Below, piece by piece: positions 21,510 to 32,888 of a stretch of DNA of 64,000 bases; the first letter of the stretch is position 1; each line of letters begins with the position of its first letter. The DNA is taken from contig CM065691.1 of the NCBI GenBank assembly GCA_017654935.2, forward strand, positions 35,065,400-35,129,399, given 5' to 3'. Made by a program: the position numbers and the translations under genes. The DNA comes from Phymorhynchus buccinoides (Eukaryota > Mollusca > Gastropoda > Neogastropoda > Raphitomidae). The notes below the pieces were generated by a model. That model searched no databases, had not been told where the DNA came from, and saw nothing but the letters and a program-made list of their open reading frames with translations.

Positions 21510-22845
21510 GTCAGTTAAATTTAGCCATGTGTGTAAAGGAATTTTTAAACAAGAGAGAGAGAGAGACAGAGTTCTACGCCTTAGGGAAACAACCTGGGCC
21601 CGACCACAAGGCTTTCGGGAAGGAGCACATTCCAGAAATAATTTTTTTTTAAACATGCAAGAGAGAGACAGACAGACAGACAGAGTTCTACGCCAAGGGG
21701 GAGCAGCCGGGGCCGGACAGGAGGAGCACATTCAGATCTTGCTGAAGGTTGATAGCCCTGTCCTCTGCAGCGTTGAGCTTGAAACAGGAAACCTTAGGGG
21801 AGAGAGAGAGAGAGGGGCCTGCATTTTGTTTGTGTGTAAACTTGGTATACATGTATGCCAAGTGCTGAAGAGCCAAAGGCCATGATGGTATTGCAAGAAT
21901 CTATTCCGTACTTTTCAGCTAATCCCCTGAATTCAAAGAAAAGTGAACATAGAGCAACAAATGCCAGAAGATTGTGGAGATGCCATTTCCCCAGTTTTTC
22001 GTTGTTTTATATATTCATCTTCAAGAGGAATTGCCTCCTGATCTCCATAAAGGGCTCTTTACCCCTTGACCACAGCAAGAGACGTCATCTCCTGAACCAC
22101 ACAAAATATTTTCAGAGAAAACGTTTCCCCTCCGGTGTGCACTGCGCATTTGATAAAGGAGGCTATGAAATAATGGGAGAATTATGGAAACCAGTTGTCC
22201 TCAAACTGCCCCGAGTTACCATTCAGAAAGGCTACATAGTTTTCTAGATTAGCTCTGTACCTTAAAACTGTAAGAAAAACCTGCAGGTCAGGATGGACAT
22301 CTTGTAATTTATATCTTTTCATATAATTTGGCGAAGATCAAAATAAAATCCATAACTTTGTCTGTTTTCACATTCTGTTTCACCCAATCAAATTATTACA
22401 TTTATCTTTTATCAAGCATTGCAGATTTCTCCAAAACCTATGAACAATAGTACAGTCAAAGAACATAATGTGGAATAGTCTGTTCTTCTTGTTCACTAAA
22501 ATTACGTGGACAGGGAGTCAACAATTTTACATTGAAAGATATTTCTGAGTTGGAAGCAGTCCATGTAGAAGCCTACATAGAAACCACCTAAGTTGCACAT
22601 CTGTAGAAGCTCTATTGGCCTCTGCAACTAGGGTTATTAACGCCCTTGACAGTGAGAGTGAATCCCTTGCTGGTCAGTACGGACAAGGGCATTCAGTCTT
22701 GCGAAAGGCAGCCTCAAAAAGGGTTATTGGCGAGAGTTATTCCCTTGTTTGGTCAGTGCGCAACCATCTCCCCCCACCCACCAAGGGCATTGACTGTAGC
22801 AAAATGCGTTCTTTACAGTAGCCAATAACACTGCTGTTGTTGCAG
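21510..22845 (+). other. Intron with two partial exon copies
   Basis: Apart from the exon-derived copies (21551-21760) it holds unique AT-rich DNA. An open frame at 21855-22247 shows no recognisable family. An inverted-repeat-like region (about 22612-22830) contains GGTTATTGGCGAG and TAGCCAATAAC. Ends GTTGTTGCAG. Confidence 0.75.
21551..21760 (+). repeat. Two partial tandem copies of exon end plus donor
   Basis: Block 1 (about 21569-21634) repeats GAGTTCTACGCC..AGGGAAACAACCTGGGCCCGACCACAAGG..TTCGGGAAGGAGCACATTC, and block 2 (about 21684-21749) repeats GAGTTCTACGCCAAGGGGGA.., then GAGGAGCACATTCAGATCTT and GCTGAAGGTT. Each is preceded by a GAGAGAGACAGA spacer. Block 2 has lost the middle (the ACAAGGCTTTCG segment) but keeps the junction AAG/GTTGAT. 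These look like decayed duplications of exon 21363-21509. Confidence 0.9.
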
Positions 22846-23012
22846 GAGGCCCATGACAAGAACCGTGGCTGGGCACCGGTGTCTGTGGGCACAGCGGGCA
22901 TCGAGGTTCTGCAGCGCAAGCCTCAGGACGGGCATCCCTTGAGGCAGTGGAAGTGCAGCGTGGAGATCGAGGCACCCCCCATTGAGGTCCTCAACCGCAT
23001 CCTGCATGAACG
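22846..23012 (+). CDS. DLC1-like exon: START domain
   Basis: Acceptor TTGCAG, donor CG/GTAGGT, phase 0 in, phase 2 out. Encodes EAHDKNRGWAPVSVGTAGIE then VLQRKPQDGHPLRQWKCSVE, with GWAPV-type and PLRQWK motifs typical of the DLC START domain β-strands. Confidence 0.97.
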
Positions 23013-23695
23013 GTAGGTTGGAGGGAGGGGGGCGTCACGGAATGTGATTAAAATTCAGGCTTTACACTCACTCATTCACTCTTACAAATCAGAAACACTT
23101 TAGATTTTAAATGTAATTTATTGTTCGACTGATTCATACATTTGTATACATGCACAAATGTTATCCATATGCTTAATATTGAAAATGCATATTGATGGAT
23201 GGGTGTGTGAGAGAATGAAGGAATTGTGGAGTGGAAGGATGAGAGAGGGAAATAAATGCTTCGCGGACCTTATACTACAAATTTTACGCTTTAAACCAAC
23301 TGGTCATTGCAGCTTGTAAATGTTTACTGAACTGTATACTGCTATCTTTTGTCTTTGTTTTTGCTTGTATATGAATCGCTTTTGTCACGGTAGTGGGTTG
23401 GGGTTTTTTCCATAGATTTTTGCGCTGTCTTCATGTTTCTGTCCCATTTGCTTTTTGTTTGGGTCTTGATTCACTGTTGACATGGAAACGTGTCAGTACC
23501 ATGTTAATTGTGTTTATGATCTTCATTTGTTTTGTGAATGAAACTAGTAAGATGCTTACAACGATCATGTTGCCATAATTGTATTTGGTTAAACTAAAAT
23601 TTCCTGTCTGTTAAAGGGTTTGCTTGTTCTTTTTTGGGTCTACTTCATTTCCCTCTCTTGCTTGCATTTTCAGCCTTGCTTCTCTTTTTTGTCAG
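23013..23695 (+). other. Intron, nothing recognised
   Basis: AT-rich unique DNA, donor GTAGGT, acceptor TTTGTCAG with a good pyrimidine tract. Confidence 0.8.
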
Positions 23696-23821
23696 GCACA
23701 AATGGGATGACGATATGTTGAGCTGGAACGTGGTGGAGAGATTGGACCGACACAGCGACGTCTTTCACTATGTCCTCAACTCCATGGCACCCCACCCCCC
23801 TCGCCATTTCATGGTCATCAG
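23696..23821 (+). CDS. DLC1-like exon: START domain
   Basis: The first base completes CGG (Arg). Encodes RHKWDDDMLSWNVVERLDRH then SDVFHYVLNSMAPHPPRHFM. The W..D....W.VVE.LD....V..Y..NSM.PHP pattern is the conserved START core of DLC/STARD proteins. Donor AG/GTGGGT. Confidence 0.97.
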
Positions 23822-23847
23822 GTGGGTCACTCATTTCCTACCCAGAC

Positions 23848-24066
23848 CCTAACACTTTCGCTGCCAGACATTTTTTAGCCCCCAAACCCAAACTCATGAG
23901 ACCTACCTGGGTAGATAAAACAAAAATTGTCTGTACTATTGGAGTTTTTTTGGCAACATGTATAAAACAAGGCCTAACCCCAAATGAAGTATTGAGGTCA
24001 TTGGATTTCATGCTTTTTAGTGGCATGGGTCTTCAATCATTGTGGCAACTTTAGCGGGAAAAGTTT
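23848..24066. mobile_element. piggyBac-like MITE, copy 2 (decayed)
   Basis: Starts CCCTAACACTTTCGCTGCCA and ends near TTTAGCGGGAAAAG; the middle keeps AGGTCATTGGATTTCATGCT and TTTTTAGTGGCATGGGT. Both TIRs have diverged from the family ends. Confidence 0.6.
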
Positions 24067-24660
24067 TGCATCCTGTTAATTTTGCTCTACTTTCATGGCA
24101 TTTGTCATTCAGGTTTACATTAACTTTCACCCCATGCTAATTCCCAGTAGCTTTTCACCACAGACGTAGTAAAATCAACAATTTGTATATCTACTTTTCT
24201 TTACTTTGTTTGCATATCAAGTGTGAGTGTTTGGTATTGTTGGACAGGACAAGTCTCTAGCTATAACAACAAGTTTCTTTGCCTATTTTTGTTACCATTT
24301 TCACTCCAGAAATACAAACATGCCCATCTTGTTGTGATAGTGTTTTCTGCCTCTTTGCCACTATTGGCAGCGCTTTCAGTTGGTCTTTTCAAAAGCTGCT
24401 TGTGACACATTTAGACCAGTTTTGCTCAAGGGAAAGCACTCAGAAGACATAACTGATTGTTGAATATAATTAAAGAAGTGTTTTCCCGTAGACCATACTT
24501 AGACGTGCACTGTTCATAGTCAAAATCACCACACATGTATGCGTACTGAACGGAGGAAGCTTCTAGCATGCGTATGTGCGTGCAATGTAGTGAAAAGGTT
24601 AACCTGAGGTTGGGGCCAGTAGTAAAGAGTGTCCAGTAATGGACACTGCATTGTACAGCT

Positions 24661-24818
24661 TAAGGGCCAGCCACACGTCCATTAAAATCGCACGACTGTA
24701 TGATACGAATCGATCACGTGGTCTCCAAGTACAAAACGTGATTGGCGCATCGAGATCACATGATCGAATCGTATCACACAGTCGTGCAATTTTAGTGGAC
24801 GTGTGGCTGGCCCTTCTT
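24661..24818. mobile_element. Palindromic MITE
   Basis: A foldback of about 155 bp. The left arm GGGCCAGCCACACGTCCATT, then AAAATCGCACGACTGT, is mirrored by ACAGTCGTGCAATTTTAGTG then GACGTGTGGCTGGCCC at the right, with a short central part. It is found once in the window. The near-perfect arms suggest recent insertion. Confidence 0.8.
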
Positions 24819-24944
24819 TTGTGGGTGACTGCAACTCTCAGCATGGGAGGCGTTTGCCCTGGTTCTGAGTGCTGCAGCCTTTGTAGGGTGGTGAATCAGA
24901 AGATAACTGGAGTGATTGTATGCGTGTGTTAACAACTGAAATAA

Positions 24945-25265
24945 TTGGATTTTCTCAGGTACTGGCGACCAGACCTGGTGAAGGGGACATGTGCCTTGGT
25001 GTCGCGGTCAGTGGATCGTATGCATGTATGTATTGATAACGAAGTAATTGAATTTGTCTCAGATACTGGTGACCAGACTTAGTGAAGGGGGCGTGTGCGT
25101 TGGTGTTGCGGTCAGTGGATCGCATGCATGTATGTATTGATAACTGAAGTAATTGAATTTGTGTCTCAAGTACTGGCGACCAGACCTGATGGTGCCTTGT
25201 GTCACAGTCAGTGGATCGTATGCATGTATGTATTGATAACTGAAGCCATTGAATTTGTGTCTCAG
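24945..25265 (+). repeat. Three tandem copies of acceptor plus exon start (~105 bp unit)
   Basis: Each unit has the order TCTCAG(G/A)TACTGG(C/T)GACCAGAC, a GTGAAGG..GTGTGCCTTGGTGT-like segment, TCAGTGGATCG, then TATGCATGTATGTATTGATA and GAAGTAATTGAATTTG. Units begin at about 24955, 25056 and 25164, and the fourth, real one at 25262. The first ~62 bp of each matches the start of exon 25266. Unit 3 has lost part of the exon-derived block. Confidence 0.93.
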
Positions 25266-25460
25266 ATACTGGCGACCAGACCTGGTGAAGGGGGCGTGTG
25301 CCTTGGTGTGGCGGTCGGTGGAGCACAGTGGGTGGCAGGGGGCGTCTGAGGCAGACTACGACCAGGGAGTGAGGGCCGTGGAGCTGGGCAGCTACCACCT
25401 CATGGAGCCCTGCGGCTCGGGAAGGTCGCGCGTCACCTACATCGCCCGCACAGATATGAG
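25266..25460 (+). CDS. DLC1-like exon: START domain
   Basis: Acceptor GTGTCTCAG; the first base completes AGA (Arg). Encodes RYWRPDLVKGACALVWRSVE, the conserved RxWRxDLPKGxC-type segment of DLC START domains, then EADYDQGVRAVELGSYHLME and GSGRSRVTYIARTDMR. Donor AG/GTACGG. The real exon is the only one of four tandem versions that continues in frame to a proper donor. Confidence 0.97.
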
Positions 25461-27130
25461 GTACGGTTATCTGAAGATAGATGACCAGTGAATTAGGAAG
25501 ACCTGTTTACCCCCTACACAAGTCTTGAGTAGTCTGGATAGCTGAAATGAGTACTTTTGGTGCAAAATGTGTAGTTTTATTCATTAAACCATCAAATGTT
25601 CACTGAAATTGAGTAGTAATCAAGAATTAAAGAGCATTATTTTCAGTTTTGCTGACTAGTAGAGGTCCAAACTGAGTAGAATACTACTCGAAAAGAGTAG
25701 AGTAAACAGGTCTAATTTAGGGGTGGTCTTTGGTTTAAACGTTTTATTGTCTGGAAAGGAATGAACAAAACGGGATTTACTCGATTGAAGCAGCAACAGG
25801 CAAAGCTGAGCTCTTCTAGCACCATGGGTGACTACATTCGCCCAGTACATCACGCTTCACTCCCACCAAAGGCAAAGGCATTCTCTGCTGTGCACCCTGC
25901 CATGTGTTTGCTTTCAGAGCTTATGTTAGTGATTTTTCTGTTGAAGCAAAGCTTGCGTACTCGGGAAAAAAATATGACTCCTGTCCTGTCGGTTATCAGA
26001 CAACCAAGAAGATAAAAACCACATGGAGCTAGAAGAGTTAATATGATGAAAGGGGTTCTCTTTGGTGCTGTCAGAATGTAGAGATTTCAGTCCAAAAGCT
26101 TTCCATGATTTAAATTGCTGACATTTAAGATTTAGTTGATTTGCCATTTTCCAAGATTCCGTTCTGAAGTTTTTCCATAAAAATTGACAACAATTTTAGA
26201 TTTACCAGCTTTCCAAACTTTCCGTTCTACAGCTTTGCTTACCATGATTTGAAAAAACAACAACCCCAAAACCCCAAACCCTGCCAAGATTTCTCTTCTA
26301 TAGTTTTCCATAACTATTTGCCAACTCTGTGTAGCATACAGATTCACAACATACCCCAAAGAACAACTTTAGTGATCGTAAATTAGGAGAACATTATCCT
26401 CACAATAATTATAACATTTGTTTGTTAAAGAAAAAAACATTCTTCACTGACGATATGAAGCGGCATCTAGTTTGGAATGTGTGACAGGTTTGGACTGCAA
26501 CATATTAATGACATACTTTTTGACACATTTGCAATTTTCTTTTGCAATTTAAGAGTATAAATCCCCTTGCATATTTACTGTGTATGCTGATAAATGTAGA
26601 GCCGATTGTTGCAGTTCTGTACACAAACAAGATAATGTAAATATTCAAACACAGTTGATGCTTGTGATGTGACTGAAGGGATGATATAGTGGTGATGTGA
26701 ACAATCGCTCAACATCTATTGCAATCCCCAGTTGTCATTTTAACTATGTTTCTTTCTACAGTACATTGTTCCTAAAAAGACTCTTTATAAATGGGCTTAG
26801 TGTAGAATGTGATGTTCCAAATAAGATTTTAATTCTTTCTAGAGCGCAATGTTCTAAATTAAACAACTGAAACGACAATCATTAACTACTTTGTAAAGGC
26901 CAGCATGAAGGAAAAACAGCACAACTGGTTCATAAACTTCTTCTCAGTCTTCTGTGTTGAGCGAGGGGGTATATATGAGCAGACCCGGAGCTAGCTCCTT
27001 TTAATGAAGTTTCTGAGGTTATTCCTCACAGAGCACGGCAGTGTTGCCATAGGGGACTTTGATGGGGGGGATGTATGCCTTTAATGGAGAGTTATCCACC
27101 TTTATCTTCATTTTTCCTGATCTGTTGCAG
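25461..27130 (+). other. Last intron of the DLC1-like gene
   Basis: Contains a MITE-like element (25811-26031) and otherwise AT-rich DNA; acceptor TCTGTTGCAG. No exon seen. Confidence 0.85.
25811..26031. mobile_element. MITE (TCTTCTAGC family), copy 1
   Basis: Ends CTCTTCTAGCACCATGGGTG and ACATGGAGCTAGAAGAG. A matching copy in opposite orientation is at 35409-35640 with TCTTCTAGCTCCATG and CATGGTGCTAGAA. Shared interior: TTCGCCCAGTACATCAC-like, CATGTGTTTG and GAGCTTATGTTAGT. Confidence 0.75.
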
Positions 27131-27248
27131 AGGGCGGTGTCCAGAATGGTACAACCGGGTGTTTGGACACATGTCGGCTAACTACTTGGACAGACTACGA
27201 GAATCGTTTCGCCAGGATGCAGCAGAAGGACCCGAAACCAAAGTGTGA
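27131..27248 (+). CDS. DLC1-like final exon and stop
   Basis: Acceptor GTTGCAG; the first base completes AGA. Encodes RGRCPEWYNRVFGHMSANYL then LRESFRQDAAEGPETKV and stop TGA at 27246-27248. PEWYN(R/K)VFGH and the terminal GPETK(V/L) are diagnostic of DLC1/STARD8/STARD13 C-termini, so the end of the gene is firm. Confidence 0.97.
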
Positions 27249-27710
27249 TATTTTCGATGAACTTCTCTTTCAACTGTGACCCAAAAGCTTTTTGTTCAGG
27301 CCATTCTCGCGTGGGGAAGTTGTGTTCGGTAAAATGTCGAGGCGATTGTATAATGGAGTGTTATGCATTGATGGAAGAGCGAAGCTAGGCCATGGTGTTC
27401 ACACAGCAGTGCACACTGTAGGGGACATGAACAATGCTGAAGATCTGCTTGTGCGGAAAGACTGGAAACTGTACCCAATTGGATTCCTTGAAAGCATCGG
27501 CCTCTGTGTAGAGAGAACTGGAATAGATTTCAATGCTCTGAGCTGAAAGCCTGAGTTCTACCTGGGACCAGTGGACAGGAATCAGACTGTGATGGATCGC
27601 AGAGAGGTACCTTGCACCAGTGCGGAGGAAAAGAGGAACCCAAGGTTGAAGAATCGGGCTGTGCATCCTGCCGTGGTTCTTCTGGGGGTTGCCATGTGGC
27701 TGAACTGAGT

Positions 27711-28140
27711 GAAGTGATGAGGGAGAAGGAACTGCATTGTGAAGTGATGAGGGAGAAGAAACTGCATCGTGAAGTGATGAGGGAGAAGGAACTGCATTGT
27801 GAAGTGATGAGGGAGAAGGAACTGCATTGTGAAGTGATGAGGGAGAAGGAACTGCATTGTGAAGTGATGAGGGAGAAGAAACTGCATTGCGAAGTGATGA
27901 GGGAGAAGAAACTGCATCGTGAAGTGATGAGGGAGAAGAAACTGCATTGCGAAGTGATGAGGGAGAAGGAACTGCATTGCGAAGTGATGAGGGAGAAGAA
28001 ACTGCATCGTGAAGTGATGAGGGAGAAGAAACTGCATTGTGAAGTGATGAGGGAGAAGAAACTGCATCGTGAAGTGATGAGGGAGAAGAAACTGCATCGT
28101 GAAGTGATGAGGGAGAAGAAACTGCATCGTGAAGTGCATT
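27711..28140. repeat. 30-bp minisatellite in probable 3' UTR
   Basis: About 14 perfect-length 30-bp units (GAAGTGATGAGGGAGAAGAA then ACTGCATCGT), varying mainly at GAAG(A/G)AACTG and CAT(T/C)G(T/C). The unit is free of stops in frames on both strands, so it reads as repeating EVMREKKLHR on + and as a Ser/His-rich repeat on -. Position just after the DLC1-like stop argues for UTR sequence rather than a protein. Confidence 0.93.
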
Positions 28141-28550
28141 GCTCGAGTGAAGCTGGAATGAAACATGTGCTGCTTGTGGCTGAGAAATGTGGAGGAATAA
28201 CATAGAAACAAAAAACCCCACGAAAAGCATAAGCAACAAAGTGAGTGACAAGGGACTTGGTGTAGACAAAAGCAACAATTGACTTGAAACTTTGCTAAGA
28301 TGGGTGCTGGGGTGAGGTGAACACTTCACCAAATGTCTGCCAGTCAGCAGTGGGGGGGGGGAGCTGCCATGTGAAGTGTGATGGTGTCTGCCATCTTGTG
28401 ACTGAACCATGGCGCCATACGTTCTGTGAACATTGAGCCCAAATCCGCGTTTTCTTTTTTATGATGTCATAAACTATTCAACCCTCATAATACTGGCCTC
28501 CTCTGTTAATCAGGTTTTATTTGGAATGACTTTACAAGTCCTGAATACAA

Positions 28551-28585
28551 AATAAATTGTCCTTAATCTGCAAATAATTAATAAA
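28551..28585 (+). promoter_or_regulatory. Candidate polyadenylation signals
   Basis: AATAAA at 28551-28556 and again at 28580-28585, about 1.3 kb after the DLC1-like stop codon and followed by T-rich sequence. They are the nearest good candidates but unproven; AATAAA is frequent in AT-rich DNA. Confidence 0.35.
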
Positions 28586-31500
28586 CTCAATCTTTTTTTT
28601 CTGTGTTCACCATTTTAAAAAAATGAAAATCAGGATTTCGTGACTATATTTGTATAGATTAACAGCAAGTCGAATGGAACTTTATATTTTAGATATACGA
28701 GAATGAGAGTAGTGCAAAAAATACTGATATTGTCAAAAGTTAGCAGAAAAATATTCACTTAATTCGTAACCTATCAGCAATTGCAATAAAAAGAGGCACA
28801 GGAAAAGACTGAAATAGACGGCATAAACAGCGACTGTGGTACATGTGCAATAATATGACGGTCACATTCACTGGTTGGACTGGCAAGTGCACTCGTCATT
28901 GACTCCTACATGTATTGGCAGCATATTTATTTCTTTAATCTGAAATTAGCAATTGCCATCAGACCTGACAAGATATTTGATTCTAAATTGAAAATAACGG
29001 ATATTTCTCTGTATAGTTTCATTTTAATGATTCATTAATCTCTGATGTAGAATTAATTGTGGCAGTTTGCGAAACATAATGACTATACATGCTACGCTGG
29101 GCCCATTTACTCGTTTTACCGTTTTTAAAGTCATAATATTTTCTTCTGCATTTACTGTTGTTTTCATTGTGACTTGCTAGCTTACAGCCAGTCAGCTCAC
29201 CTCTAGATCAGTTTCCTGGTGCCATGAGCCAAGGGCACACTGACCAGATTTATTTAGCCTCTGTAGTGGACGTCCTCTGCATAACATGCTGTCCAGCAAA
29301 GCAGTTACGGGTTGTTTGTTGCATACTTCAGTGGGTTATTCCTACAATGTTATTAGTTCCCCCACCCCTTATTTCATTCTTTCAGTATAAATGTTGGCTT
29401 GAAATGAATGAAACTGATAATTGAGATGTTAAGTTTCGTTTTGTTTCGACGATACAATTGGGTGTGATTGTGTTTGAATGGGGTCAGTCATAGTCGGTAG
29501 CCAAGTTTGTGATGGAAATCTGGTGATAGGGCAGTTTAAAGGCATGGAGTCGGGTGCAAGAATTGCGTTAATAGTTTCCCTCCTTGTTTTTCCATAAATG
29601 TGTTCAGTGTTTCCATTGATTGAATGAATGAACTCCTTCCTCAGCGTTTTGTTTTTTTAAACTGTAGTTTTATGGAGTTGGTGGAAGTGCCTAGGTCATA
29701 ATGTACATAAACAAACTTAAGACAAGAGAAAAAGAAGTCCACTGGTAGTACTTGATCTATATGGAAAGCTGTGTTTTAAGCCATTATACTGGTGGTGCTT
29801 TTTAACCAATAACATGGCATGCTTGTAATCCGTAATGCTCATAAGGCGATACTGATTTGTTCGGTTTCCAGTCATTTTCCTTTTCTTCGATACCGATTGT
29901 TCGGTTTCCAGGAATTTTCCTTTTCCTCAATTATCGTTATGTACAATGTGTGCCAAAGTCTCCAGGTTTTTATTTATTTTATTTCTTATCCTTTAGACTC
30001 TTAGACTAAGTCTTGTCATCTGTACATTTTATAAGGATAGTAGCCTGTAGAGAGGGGGCAGGAGGGGAGTTTCATTGTGTTTTACAGTGCCATATCAACC
30101 AGTTGTGAATGCTCGCTGCCTTCTTTCCCAGGCTGAGCATTCTGAAGGCAACTGACAAAATGGCCCCTTGATGATGGGTTTACTTTAAAAATAATAAATT
30201 GACGTTCGCAAGATATAGGAATCTGTGGCAAAATCTGGGAAATTTTGCAGGATATTATGAATGGGATATTTGGCAAAATTTGTGGAATGCATGTGTATTT
30301 TAAGAAACGACTCAAAAACCTGCGGTCTATTGATACATTTTTGGCAAATTTTGCAGGATAGTTATAGTGGTAATTGACAAATTTGAAGGATATAAATTGT
30401 AGTATTTGACAAATCTTGTACGATAATAAGAGGAGCATTTAACAAAAACTTTACCATGATATTGATTGTGGTATTTGACTAAACATGTTTCAAAACCTTG
30501 CTGAAAATGGTTTGGCTTTGTATGACTAGATTACTATGATATTGATGAAAGAAAACCACCAAAATGTAGCCTTTTTGCATGTGAAGCATTTTGCGAATTC
30601 GATCAGTCTTGATTTTTTTCTACTTGTTGGTTTGGTAGGCTGCTTTCCAGTTGTTTCTTTAAATTAATCCACAGGAAGTTTAAGATTGGCAATAAAACAC
30701 TTCACGGAGCTCAGTTCTTCAAAAATTCAGTATTTGTGGTATCCGTTTTCAGTCTATAAGTTTTTTTAAAAATGTGACAAATCTATATTATATCAAATTG
30801 TACTGGTTTACGCTAGGAAGCGATTGCAAGTGAAAGACAGAATTCTGTGATGTTTAATAGATTTTTGGTGTCTGGCCTTCTTCCAACAATGCACATTTTG
30901 GTGATGTTTCTTTAAATTTTGGATTCATCTTTTCTTTTTGTGGGGCTGTTGGCATCGTTAATGTTGCTGTAACCTCTGCTTCAACGCCTGCCAGTGTAGT
31001 TGCTTGGCACCACAGCGATTGAACACCCATGTCACTAAAGGGCATATATAATCCGGATTCGGGCCCACCAAGTCTCACAATTTTGATTTTATAACGCTGC
31101 AAACCTATGCCACAAATACTGGAAGCTAACTGGAATGAGTGTGCAAAATGAGAATTTTAAAAGGATTTTTTTTTTTTCCCATTGGAATTTATTCTTTCAG
31201 TGGCTTTTAAATTAATGATGGGTAAAATGTGTAGGGAAAGGGGAATAATACTAGAATTTCAAATCGGACATTCGTTTTGCAGTTAAAACTAAAAACTTTT
31301 TTTTTAAAATCACATTATGTTCATGTTGCGATTTTACGGTATTTTTGGTTTTGACGTGTCCATTTTTCTCTAAATGGTATAGAGTATGCCAAGTAATGAA
31401 ATTAGTGTGCCCCAATGTATTGATTGAGTGTACAGAATCAACTGAATGTACATAGTTGCTGTAATCTGGACTGCATATTCTGCTGACTGTTGCGACTCCA

Positions 31501-31980
31501 CAAAATCAACTGGTCTGTGATTGTCGCACAAAAGGCTGGCACTAGGCTAGAGAACGGACAAGATTTTGCAAACACTGTATGTAAACCTAAGATGTAAATA
31601 GTGATAACGATTGTAGATAATCGCACTGCTGCTGCCTGATGTCTAAAACGCAACACCCCCCCGCCCCTCTCTGTGGCTGCCAGAAGCGTGGATGATATAT
31701 GTACAGTTCTAACCCCAGCCACACCCTGTTCATGTCCCCACCCCCACCCCTCGTGGTTTCCATGAAGAAACGATGGAAAGCATTCCTGTGTGGCTTTCCA
31801 TCACATTTCCGGGAAATGTCGCCGATATTTTCTAAATACAACAATATACTCGGCATGCATATTGCCTTTTCACCTGTGACCCAAACTACTAGGCATTTCA
31901 GGTTGTGGATGTATGGCTGTCCTCCCCTCGCCCAACCTTCCCCCTTCATGATGTGAATGTGTGGTGTACATGTTTAGTTC

Positions 31981-32093
31981 TTAAAGACCCCCCACGTCAT
32001 GTGTCACATCCCCTTTCTTAAGATCTTACCAGCTATAAGAGGGAAAACTTGTGAAAAACCATGATTTTGACACGTGACGTGGCAGGTCTTTAA
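31981..32093. mobile_element. TTAA-flanked MITE (TTAAAGACC family), copy 2
   Basis: 113 bp between two TTAA sites with ends TTAAAGACCCCCCACGTCA and TGACGTGGCAGGTCTTTAA. It matches the right half of the copy at 8247-8482, so it is an internally deleted form. Confidence 0.75.
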
Positions 32094-32639
32094 ATTTGTT
32101 CCAGAATTTTAGACTAGGTAGGGAAGGAGTGGGGGAGGGAGGGTGCTGCTGCTGAGTGACAGGATGCACATATATATTCTGTGAATGTGGCATGCATTTC
32201 CAATTCAAAATGTTACAAGCTGAAGTAAAGGAAATTAAACGGATTGTCTAATTGTGTTGTGTGGATGTTATGAAAGGAGGATGGAGTGGGCAGGGAGGAG
32301 GGAGGATAAAGTGAGATCAGTTTTATGCACTGTGATCAATTTCAATGTGACAAGTCCTCACAAAATGTTAACAAATCAGTCAACTTTTTTTTATAAAATG
32401 CAACCCGAATTTCACAGAGATTAAAAATAATACAAATACAAAAACTTTGAAGAAGAAAGCATGCAAAGCAGACAATTTCATCTTATTACAAAAATGGTTG
32501 TTTCATCAAATGTATGCAAGGAATATTTAACTGATACTGTAGTCTGCTGAAACTTTTAACAGTTATTCTCAATTTCATAGGCGCTTGAAATATGAAATAA
32601 CACTGTCAATGGTTTTCTGTCAGTAATGGCAAAATAATG

Positions 32640-32850
32640 TTGAAAGTAAAAGTCTGTTCAGGCTTCTTCAATGTATGAATACCAGAACCAGAACTGCATA
32701 CCATGAGTGTCTTCCCTGATTGTTTATAGTTTTGGCTTAGATGGTTTTATAATAATTTGAAAGTAAAGTCTGTTCAGGCTTCTTCAATGTACCAATACCA
32801 GAACCAGAACTGAAAATGTATACCATGGCTTAGATGGTTTTATAATAAAA
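32640..32850. repeat. Tandem duplication, ~115-bp unit
   Basis: Two units share GAAAGTAAA(A)GTCTGTTCAGG, CTTCTTCAATGTA, ATACCAGAACCAGAACTG and GGCTTAGATGGTTTTATAAT. Confidence 0.85.
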
Positions 32851-32888
32851 TGAAATAGTGAGGCTAAGAGAGAGGATATAGTAAAATA

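Larger units (their letters stand above)
23822..25265 (+). other. Intron with MITEs and three acceptor-exon copies
   Basis: Holds a decayed TTAA MITE (23848-24066), a palindromic MITE (24661-24818) and the tandem copies of exon 25266's start (24945-25265). Confidence 0.85.
8882..27248 (+). other. DLC1/STARD8/STARD13-like RhoGAP-START gene (3' part)
   Basis: Eleven exons with consistent phases encode about 1134 residues that end in the family's C-terminal ...GPETK motif. DLC proteins inactivate RhoA-class GTPases at focal adhesions and the cortex. The order seen here is serine-rich linker, RhoGAP domain (14685-20272), then START lipid-transfer-like domain (about 21363-27248). The SAM domain normally found at the N-terminus is not in the window: the first residues (ESDEEDQCALSSNWEYQKA) match the sequence that follows SAM in vertebrate DLC1. 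Vertebrates have three paralogues and invertebrates usually one, so DLC1 here means the family. Two of its acceptors and one of its donors carry tandem duplicate copies. Confidence 0.95.
27249..28585 (+). other. Probable 3' UTR of the DLC1-like gene
   Basis: Continuous with the terminal exon, without a recognisable gene. It contains the 30-bp minisatellite and two AATAAA signals near 28551 and 28580. The extent of the UTR is inferred. Confidence 0.5.

Noticed and set aside
21855..22247. A 130-residue + strand open frame within a DLC1-like intron
   Set aside because: No recognisable family, no splice-compatible borders and AT-rich composition; cannot be supported as a gene.
27385..28410. Open frames on both strands across 27711-28140 (EVMREKKLHR repeats and a His/Ser-rich repeat)
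   Set aside because: Period-30 repeat just after the DLC1-like stop codon; simultaneous openness on both strands points to a UTR minisatellite.
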